Shown here: one piece after another, positions 58,154 through 64,000 of the stretch
Layout of the letters: every line of letters starts with the position of its first letter
How positions within the stretch are numbered: position 1 is the first letter of the stretch
Source of the DNA: Microcoleus vaginatus PCC 9802
GTDB taxonomy: Bacteria; Cyanobacteriota; Cyanobacteriia; Cyanobacteriales; Microcoleaceae
DNA length: 64,000 nucleotides
Direction: 5' to 3'
NCBI GenBank assembly: GCA_022701275.1
Contig: CP031740.1
Span: forward strand, 4,413,001-4,477,000
The notes under the pieces: generated by a model
Told to the model about the DNA's origin: nothing
What the model saw: the letters and a program-made list of their open reading frames with translations, nothing else
The model's database searches: none
Position numbers and translations under genes: made by a program

Positions 58154-59286
58154 AAAAATTCCTTTTACTTAAATATTAATTATCGGATACAAAATTTGAT
58201 CGGGCTGCGGCTTTCAGTGAAGCCCAAAAAATTCTTGGGTTTTGAATCGCATAAAAAAATGTAAAAATCAATTGGTTTCATGAGTTGAGCATTCATATCT
58301 CAATCCTAACTTCTAATCAAGTCTATTGCTGCTTGCCGCGAGGTGAATCCCCGCTCTGACTTGATTGGCTAGTACGCTTGTTTTTCCTTAACTTTCGTCG
58401 GCTTCCAAGGAATCGGCACCGCTGGAGTCTTGCTTCTATGCAGCAGTTTAGCTATACGCTGTTGAACAAATAGTTTCCCGCTTCTGGCTAGAAACAACTA
58501 GCTATGTAGTAATTTATCTCGCTTGCTACTAACTACTGCTACCTCGTTTGGCAGATTCTTTATTTTGTAGTGATGCCCGAGTTAATTCTATATTGCTTAG
58601 CCACTTCTCTCAAACTCGAATTCGCTTGAATTGTGCCCTTATTTCCTGAATATAGATCGATCCTGTCAAAAAAAGTCAAAGTTGCTGGTCTGTCTGCTTT
58701 ACTTTTTGGCGGATTTGCCTAACATTCAACACTTGCATGGTAGGCAAGTGTTGCCTTGTTGAGCGCTGTCGTCCCTCAAGAATAAGGAATTTTATACTAA
58801 AAAATGTCATACTGCATCTAGCGAAAGATAGATTTTTGGATAGACACTGCACTCAACCTGCATAGATTCGCCTGAATTCGGTACAACGAAGTGCCACCCA
58901 GCCGAAAATCTGAGAAAGCTCGATCGAGCAATTAATTTCCTATACAAATAACAGAAAAATTTCTCTGGACTCGCTAGACTTGCACTCCCAGGCTGCCTCT
59001 GACCGATCGGCTTATTGATTGCACCGACCCAAAGTGTCTTAAAATATACAATACGGTGAGCTGCTGCACAGCCTGCATATATTAAAACCCAGCGCCAACT
59101 TGCAATAATTCTTTAAAATAGAGGTACAGCACCGGCGATCCCTAACTCTTCCCCCTCAGAAAGGGTAGGGTTTAGCAGAATTGAAGACGATCGTCTATGG
59201 TGACTTCCGGTAAAGCCCGTGCAGTTGCTTTAGTCTCAGCTTTATTCAGGTTATTGGCAACCAGTTACGAGGAGATTTGACCCGCC
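58154..59286. other. 1.1-kb intergenic region
   Basis: This lies between the divergent hybrid kinase and DUF502 genes. It has a hairpin AACACTTGC-ATGGTAG-GCAAGTGTT at 58728-58752 and AT-rich stretches. A possible 27-codon upstream ORF (59197-59280) ends six bases before the DUF502 start. No other gene is recognised. Confidence 0.5.
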
Positions 59287-60012
59287 GTGCTCCAACGCAT
59301 CAAACAAGACTTAAAAAACGACCTGATCGCAGGACTATTGGTAGTCATACCCTTAGCTACCACCATCTGGCTGACAATTACCATCGCCAGTTGGGTTATC
59401 AATTTTCTCACCAAAATTCCCAAGCAGATCAACCCTTTTGACGGACTCAACCCGATTTTGGTGAATCTGCTAAATCTCTTAGTAGGCCTGGCTGTACCCC
59501 TGCTAAGCATCTTAGTCATCGGTTTAATGGCCCGCAACATTTTCGGCAAGTGGCTGCTAGACTTTGGCGAACGGCTGTTGCAGGCAATTCCCCTAGCCGG
59601 TTCGGTTTACAAAACCCTCAAACAACTGCTGGGAACCCTCCTCAAATCAAACGACAAATTTCGCCGCGTGGTGTTAGTGGAATATCCCCGGCGGGGAATC
59701 TGGACGTTAGCATTTGTGACCGGTACGATCGAGAGTAACGATATCCCACCTCACCTTTCTGGTGAAACCCCGATCGGCATTTTCATCCCCACCACTCCGA
59801 ACCCCACTACCGGATGGTACGCTATAGTTCCCGAGGCAGATTTAGTCAATTTGTCAATGTCGATCGAAGATGCCTTTAAAGTCATCATCTCTGGCGGCAT
59901 CGTCAACCCCAGCAACTCAGTTTCAGTAACCCCCGAAAAAATCAAGGGCAAAACACTCGAACCCTTGGTATCCGAATCAAGATACCAGGCTGTCCCAGTC
60001 GAAGAAGATTGA
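59287..60012 (+). CDS. DUF502 membrane protein
   Basis: The 241-residue protein starts at GTG 59287. GAGGAG lies a little far upstream, at about 59269. The N-terminal half has two long hydrophobic hairpins (LIAGLLVVIPLATTIWLTITIASWV; LLNLLVGLAVPLLSILVIGLMA). The remaining part is soluble, with conserved GERLLQAIPLAGSVYKTLKQL, PRRGIWTLAFVTG and FIPTTPNPTTGWYAIVPEAD. This is the DUF502 family, broadly conserved in cyanobacteria and plants. Some plant members (LCV/COV1) affect vacuolar trafficking, but the bacterial role is unknown. It precedes nusB. Confidence 0.92.
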   Translation: MLQRIKQDLKNDLIAGLLVVIPLATTIWLTITIASWVINFLTKIPKQINPFDGLNPILVNLLNLLVGLAVPLLSILVIGLMARNIFGKWLLDFGERLLQAIPLAGSVYKTLKQLLGTLLKSNDKFRRVVLVEYPRRGIWTLAFVTGTIESNDIPPHLSGETPIGIFIPTTPNPTTGWYAIVPEADLVNLSMSIEDAFKVIISGGIVNPSNSVSVTPEKIKGKTLEPLVSESRYQAVPVEED

Positions 60013-60076
60013 ATCAGGACATTAATCTGTAGGTCAGCTTTAGAAAGCATCTCAATCAGAATAAAAAGCGTTTTTT

Positions 60077-60138
60077 AGGAGTGCGAGCGGGACGCCCACT
60101 ATATGTATATATGTAGCGGGCGTCCCGCTCGCACTCCT
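60077..60138. repeat. 62-bp near-perfect palindrome
   Basis: AGGAGTGCGAGCGGGACGCC at 60077 and its complement GGCGTCCCGCTCGCACTCCT ending at 60138 form 21 perfect base pairs. The stem then extends with three mismatches into an AT-rich centre (ATATGTATATAT). It lies between DUF502 and nusB, on the same strand, and may be a terminator or a mobile hairpin. Confidence 0.88.
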
Positions 60139-60366
60139 GTAAAAGCAAAACTCAGATGCTCCCCATTTTTAGTGGGTTTCAAACTCTAAACTTTACTTTG
60201 CGAATAACAGATAATATTTGTCCAAAACCTACCCAGAAACAATCGTGACTCAGGGCGGGTTTTTTGCGAGTTTTTCTGCTAAAGTCCAAGTCTATGCTCT
60301 GAACCAGCGCCTAGCAATCTCAAAAATTCCGAAATTCCTAAAGTCCCAATTCCTATCTAACAAACT

Positions 60367-60999
60367 ATGAAAAAAGCCCGCGAAACAGCACGCGAACTCG
60401 CACTCCTCGGCATCAGCCAACTGCCGACTAATCCAGAACTCTTAGAAGCCAAGAAACTGCAAGATGTTCTCCTCGCCGCCATCCGTGCCCTGACAACAGA
60501 AGTTCAAGAAGCCCTAGAAGCAGCAGCATCCGAAGTGCAGCGGAGTAGCGACAAACTGCTTGCCAGCGAAATCCGCGCTGCCGATATACAAAGTGCTAGA
60601 GCAATGGTGCGGGAAGCAGTCGAACTCACCCAAACCGCCATCAACCGTCTCGGTTCAGCAATGGAGTTTCCAGAACAGATCCAGCTAGCCAACCAGCAAG
60701 ATGTCCGCACCTATGCTTTGCAAATCCTGACCAAAGTCAGCGCCAACCGTGTTCAAATTGACGAATTACTCTCAGAAGCCCTTGTAGACTGGCAAATAGA
60801 ACGGTTGGCCCGGATCGATCGAGATATCATGAGAATCGCGATCGCCGAAATGCTATATCTCGCCTTACCCGAACAAGTCAGCGTCAACGAAGCCGTCCAA
60901 CTGGCAAAACGCTACAGCGGTGACGAAGGACATCGCTTCATCAACGGAGTCCTCCGCCGAGTAGTCGATAAAATCAAGGCAGAAGTTGTTAGTCAGTAG
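60367..60999 (+). CDS. nusB: Transcription antitermination factor NusB
   Basis: The 210-residue NusB binds boxA RNA with NusE/S10 in rRNA antitermination complexes. The all-helical fold shows the N-terminal ARELALLGISQL, a cyanobacterial-type insert rich in Ala/Glu (about 25-85), and the conserved C-terminal half: LVDWQIERLARIDRDIMRIAIAEM, VSVNEAVQLAKRYSGDEGHRFINGVLRRV. It is followed by ftsY after 130 bp on the same strand, an order common in cyanobacteria. Confidence 0.95.
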   Translation: MKKARETARELALLGISQLPTNPELLEAKKLQDVLLAAIRALTTEVQEALEAAASEVQRSSDKLLASEIRAADIQSARAMVREAVELTQTAINRLGSAMEFPEQIQLANQQDVRTYALQILTKVSANRVQIDELLSEALVDWQIERLARIDRDIMRIAIAEMLYLALPEQVSVNEAVQLAKRYSGDEGHRFINGVLRRVVDKIKAEVVSQ

Positions 61000-61023
61000 T
61001 CCTTAGTCCTCAGTCAAGAGTCT

Positions 61024-61049
61024 GTAGGGTGCTCTTCGGCGCACCTTAC
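61024..61049. repeat. GTAGGGTGC/GCACCTTAC hairpin
   Basis: A 9-bp stem with one G-U pair and an 8-base loop (TCTTCGGC) lies between nusB and ftsY. Such GTAGGGTGCG...CGCACC hairpins are a common dispersed element in cyanobacterial spacers. Confidence 0.6.
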
Positions 61050-61129
61050 CCAGAGTCATTAGCAATCCACAATCCGCAATCGGCAATCCGCTCTAAACTA
61101 AGGACTAATAACTATCTTCCCAATTTCCT

Positions 61130-62887
61130 ATGGTATTTAATTGGTTTCGTCGCCAGTACAGCGAAAGCAAATCTTCTGAAACAGAGGGAACCCCCAAACA
61201 CCCGCAAGATGAGTCGGCAAAATCCGCACCGGTTGAGCCTCAAACAGATGCAACAGAGCAAAGCTCTCCTGCTGTATCCGAAGATTATCTCAATTGGGCA
61301 AAAGCTGCTTACAAAAATATTCAAAAACAGCAAAAACCCGAAACAGAAGTTTCCGAGACAGCAGGGCCCGAGGTTCCCGCGGCCGAAACAGAAATCGCGA
61401 CAGTTGCGGAAGTTGCAGCACCGGCGACTATTGAAGCAACGGAGCCGAGCGAACTTGAACCAGCACCCACAGCACCAACTGTTGCAGAAGTTACAGAAGT
61501 TGAAGCACCAGCCGCATTTGGAGCTACCGACACGATAGAACTCGATGCAGCTAACCCAGCCGCAATTGCAGAAACTCTGCAACCAACAGCCGGGGCGATC
61601 GACATTGCACCTATTGCTCAAAAATTAGAAGTTACAGCAGAAAATATAGAAATTGCCGAGCCTGCAACGGAGGTTGTAGAAACCGAATCACTCGCATCCG
61701 ACGGCCAAACAGAGGAAGCCCTGCCGTTTTGGGCCAGAGCTCAGGCCGAGCGCATGGAGCGCATCGAACGCCTCAAAGAAACCGCAATTGAAGAACCCGA
61801 CGTAATTGCAGCCGCCGCCGAGAGAGCCGCCATTATCGAAGAAATTCCCGGTTTCGCCTTTGACGAAGGCTTCCTGTGGTCCTCAGAAATCTTAGCCAGT
61901 CAAGGCCGCCGGCCAGACCAAGTATCAGTTGAAGAAATCACTTGGCTGCAAAAACTGCGGAAAGGCTTAGAAAGAACTCGTCGCAGCTTAATTAATCGAC
62001 TAAAGGCGATCGTCGGTCAAGGCCCGCTCAATCAAGACGCGGTAGCCGAAATTGAGACTTTGCTGCTGCAAGCCGATGTCGGAGTCGCAGCCACCGACAT
62101 CATTATTACGCGCCTCCAAGAAAGACTCACACAAGAAGTGCTCCCACCAGAACAGGCTCTAGCCTACCTCAAAACCATCCTGCGGGACATTCTCGACGCT
62201 CCCTGTGCCGAAACCGCCGCAGGCAATCCCGCCTACAGCCTGACATTTGCCCCGGAAAAAGACACTTTTAACATCTGGTTAATCGTAGGAGTCAACGGTG
62301 CGGGCAAAACTACGACGATCGGCAAACTTGCCCATATTGCCCAAAAATCCGGCTACAAAACCCTAATTGCTGCCGCCGACACTTTCCGCGCCGCCGCCGT
62401 CGAACAGGTGAAAGTTTGGGGTTCCCGCAGCGGGGTCGAAATTATTGCCAACCCAGGGAAAAATACCGATCCGGCTGCTGTCGTGTTTGATGCGATCGCC
62501 GCTGCCAGCGCCCGAGGCACAGAACTCCTGATCGTAGACACCGCAGGCCGCCTGCAAAACAAAAAAAATCTGATGGACGAATTAAGTAAAATCCGTCGCA
62601 TTGTAGATAAGAAAGCCCCTGGGGCTACCGTAGAATCTCTACTGGTCTTGGATGCCACACTGGGTCAAAATGGTTTGCGACAGGCAGAAGTGTTCGCAGA
62701 ATCAGCAAAATTAAGCGGAGTAGTATTGACAAAACTCGACGGTTCTGCTAAAGGTGGTGTTGCTCTAGCAGTAGTGCAGCAGCTTGGTCTGCCAATCCGC
62801 TTTATTGGAGTCGGGGAAAGCATCGAAGACTTGCGCCCGTTTTCTAGTTACGAATTTGTGGAAGCCCTACTCGATTTTAGATTTTAG
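61130..62887 (+). CDS. ftsY: Signal recognition particle receptor FtsY
   Basis: This is a 585-residue SRP receptor GTPase for co-translational membrane targeting. An acidic, Ala/Glu/Thr-rich disordered region (about 5-260) is followed by the N domain (WLQKLRKGLERTRRSLINRL) and G domain. G1 is GVNGAGKTTTIGKL (near 389), G2-region is DTFRAAAVEQ, G3 is DTAGRLQNKKNLM and G4 is TKLDGSAKGG. The end GVGESIEDLRPF is standard for FtsY. The last residues are LLDFRF, with the stop inside an ATTTTAG repeat. Ordinary FtsY proteins end a few residues later or differently. Confidence 0.96.
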   Translation: MVFNWFRRQYSESKSSETEGTPKHPQDESAKSAPVEPQTDATEQSSPAVSEDYLNWAKAAYKNIQKQQKPETEVSETAGPEVPAAETEIATVAEVAAPATIEATEPSELEPAPTAPTVAEVTEVEAPAAFGATDTIELDAANPAAIAETLQPTAGAIDIAPIAQKLEVTAENIEIAEPATEVVETESLASDGQTEEALPFWARAQAERMERIERLKETAIEEPDVIAAAAERAAIIEEIPGFAFDEGFLWSSEILASQGRRPDQVSVEEITWLQKLRKGLERTRRSLINRLKAIVGQGPLNQDAVAEIETLLLQADVGVAATDIIITRLQERLTQEVLPPEQALAYLKTILRDILDAPCAETAAGNPAYSLTFAPEKDTFNIWLIVGVNGAGKTTTIGKLAHIAQKSGYKTLIAAADTFRAAAVEQVKVWGSRSGVEIIANPGKNTDPAAVVFDAIAAASARGTELLIVDTAGRLQNKKNLMDELSKIRRIVDKKAPGATVESLLVLDATLGQNGLRQAEVFAESAKLSGVVLTKLDGSAKGGVALAVVQQLGLPIRFIGVGESIEDLRPFSSYEFVEALLDFRF

Positions 62888-62903
62888 ATTTTAGATTTTA
62901 GAT
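62873..62903 (+). repeat. (GATTTTA)n heptamer tract at the ftsY 3' end
   Basis: GATTTTA repeats about four and a half times from the last ftsY codons. The first in-frame TAG within it is the ftsY stop (62885-62887). Confidence 0.93.
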
Positions 62904-63454
62904 TGATCAGGTATCTGTGGTCGTCCCAATTTTTGGAGGCGGATACAGAGGTTCAAAATCTCAAATCCTTAACCTCAAACTACCATCGCAGGACTTGTGC
63001 CGATCGCCACGGGCGGCGAGTGAAAACTAAATACCCCTAGAAACAATACCTTCCCCTGTTCTTGCTGGTTGGGGTTCAAAGCGCCATTAGTGTGTCAAAT
63101 TAAGCTCAAATTTAGTATCAGTCTGCTGTCTGATTGCACAGTCTTCCCGATCCCCTTGGCCCTCCCCTTAAGAAGGGCGACAGCAAATCGTTAAAGTCCC
63201 CATTCTTAAGGGAAGCCGCTGCGGTCTTGGGGCCCCCCAAGTAAAGCAAGCGGCGTGGATTTAGGGGGTTCTAGACTCAGCTATAAACGAGATTGCTTAA
63301 GAATTTCAGAGTTAAGTTGATACGAATGTCCGAGTACCGAACCTACTTGCTCAAACCAAACTACTTGTTCTAAAAAAAACGGGTTTCTGTTCCAGTGACC
63401 CCTAAGTCATCAATCATTCCTCCTCCCTCTAAGATCGAAAATCACAAATTTAAA
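62904..63454. other. Intergenic region with palindromic element
   Basis: No gene. At about 63150-63275 lies a C-run/G-run element (CCCCTTGGCCCTCCCCTTAA, CATTCTTAAGGG, GGGGCCCCCC, TTTAGGGGGTTC) resembling the one inserted in the hydrolase at 20644. A fragment with ACGGGTTTCTG and CCTAAGTC at 63388-63410 recalls the element at 19035. The promoter of the next gene should be here. Confidence 0.55.
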
Positions 63455-64000
63455 ATGACTGCTGTGCCTTTGCCTCGCCCCTCACCTCAACCTGCTGACC
63501 GCCCTCCCGGTCGCAATTCCACCGACGCGACGCCAGTATTTGCCCTCAAAGAACTGGTGGCGCGTTTGCACCGATATCAGCACAACGTTCAAGATATGTT
63601 GGGTTCGCTGGGATTTGCCCTGCGAAGTTTTAACAATCTCAACCAATTTTTGGAGTTGGTGCCTTTGGTGGCGACTCGCGTTACTGACGCCGACGGGGGA
63701 GCTTTAGTGCTGTTCAAACCCAACGGTCAAGTCAGGTTTCAGCAGTTGCATTGTCAGGAAGGACGGCAGTGCCAAGATATGCGAAAAGCGTTGGAAATAG
63801 CCACCAGGCAAGCTACAGCAGGTGCGGGCGCTACTGCTGCATCGTTTTCTGAAACCTCTGGGCAAACTTCTAGTCTAGACCTGCAAGTCGGTCGTTATTT
63901 GGGCCCGGATGTTCATTTGTTTGGGGCGCCAATTTTAGTCAACAATTTGGAACGCGGACGCCTTTATGTTTTTAGCAGTGATCCGCAATATCTCTGGACT
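63455..64000 (+). CDS. RsbU-like PP2C phosphatase, N-terminal part (partial)
   Basis: The frame starts at ATG 63455 and stays open for 182 codons to the window end. The visible portion is a Pro-rich start, the helix ALKELVARLHRYQHNVQDMLGSLGFALRSFNNLNQFLELVPLVA and a GAF-like domain with TDADGGALVLFKPNGQ and HCQEGRQCQDM. From memory, this N-terminus is that of cyanobacterial RsbU-type (SpoIIE/PP2C) Ser/Thr phosphatases encoded downstream of nusB-ftsY. The catalytic domain is beyond the window, so the call rests on N-terminal similarity and order. Confidence 0.75.
   Translation, partial: MTAVPLPRPSPQPADRPPGRNSTDATPVFALKELVARLHRYQHNVQDMLGSLGFALRSFNNLNQFLELVPLVATRVTDADGGALVLFKPNGQVRFQQLHCQEGRQCQDMRKALEIATRQATAGAGATAASFSETSGQTSSLDLQVGRYLGPDVHLFGAPILVNNLERGRLYVFSSDPQYLWT

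Noticed and set aside
59197-59280. 27-codon upstream ORF before DUF502
   Set aside because: It ends six bases before the DUF502 start and could couple translation, but has no RBS of note and no conservation can be judged.

Overview
This window comes from a cyanobacterial chromosome. The octamer GCGATCGC (HIP1) and its variants are very frequent. The gene set includes oxygenic chlorophyll synthesis (acsF), Ycf49-type DUF2499, DUF3593, DUF1816, HstK-type kinases, CHAT/TPR proteins and many Uma2/pentapeptide-class proteins. The heavy load of heptameric tandem repeats and small palindromic repeats suggests a filamentous Oscillatoriales genome (Microcoleus/Oscillatoria-like). That genus-level guess is inference only. 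I recognised no rRNA, tRNA or CRISPR array and no complete insertion sequence.

Layout. 0-11 kb: a TM2 protein cut by the edge, acsF, a secreted TPR-CHAT protein with twelve nearly identical repeats, a protein O-mannosyltransferase, trmB, Uma2, csaB, DUF2499 and an LprI-like secreted protein. 11-17 kb: an uninterrupted dnaE overlapping tail-to-tail with a zinc-ribbon Ser/Thr kinase bearing WD40 repeats. 17-24 kb: DUF3593, an apparently permuted RsbW-like ATPase, a pentapeptide-repeat protein, a hydrolase carrying an in-frame repeat element, gatA, and an orphan IS630-type DNA-binding domain. 24-34 kb: a beta-lactamase-fold serine hydrolase, an alpha/beta hydrolase, DUF1816, rlmB plus mini-RNase III, a STAS protein, carA, a retropepsin-like protease and trpD. 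34-46 kb: a signalling block (five-PAS histidine kinase, REC-PAS-cyclase, single REC, 1826-residue trifunctional kinase). 46-54 kb: rnhB, rne, a B12/radical SAM-DUF2344 fusion and a second STAS protein. 54-64 kb: a small conserved protein, a hybrid histidine kinase, DUF502, nusB, ftsY and the start of an RsbU-like phosphatase.

How genes work together. rne, rnhB, rlmB, mini-III, trmB and nusB make the window rich in RNA processing and modification. The RsbW-like ATPase, two STAS proteins and the RsbU-like phosphatase are the component types of a partner-switching pathway, although they are dispersed. The single REC and REC-PAS-cyclase genes overlap by 4 bp and form a likely phosphorelay-to-cyclic-nucleotide operon beside the large HstK-type kinase.

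The most unusual content is repetitive. A dispersed repeat of about 140 bp occurs as three tandem copies upstream of rne, as single copies at 34.2 and 40.3 kb in opposite orientation, and as a remnant at 49.6 kb. Heptamer tracts sit at gene 3' ends or inside genes, always in one orientation relative to the coding strand, and in two unrelated genes they supply the C-terminal residues DFRF and the stop codon. The strongest protein-level oddity is the permuted ATPase at 17.9-18.6 kb.
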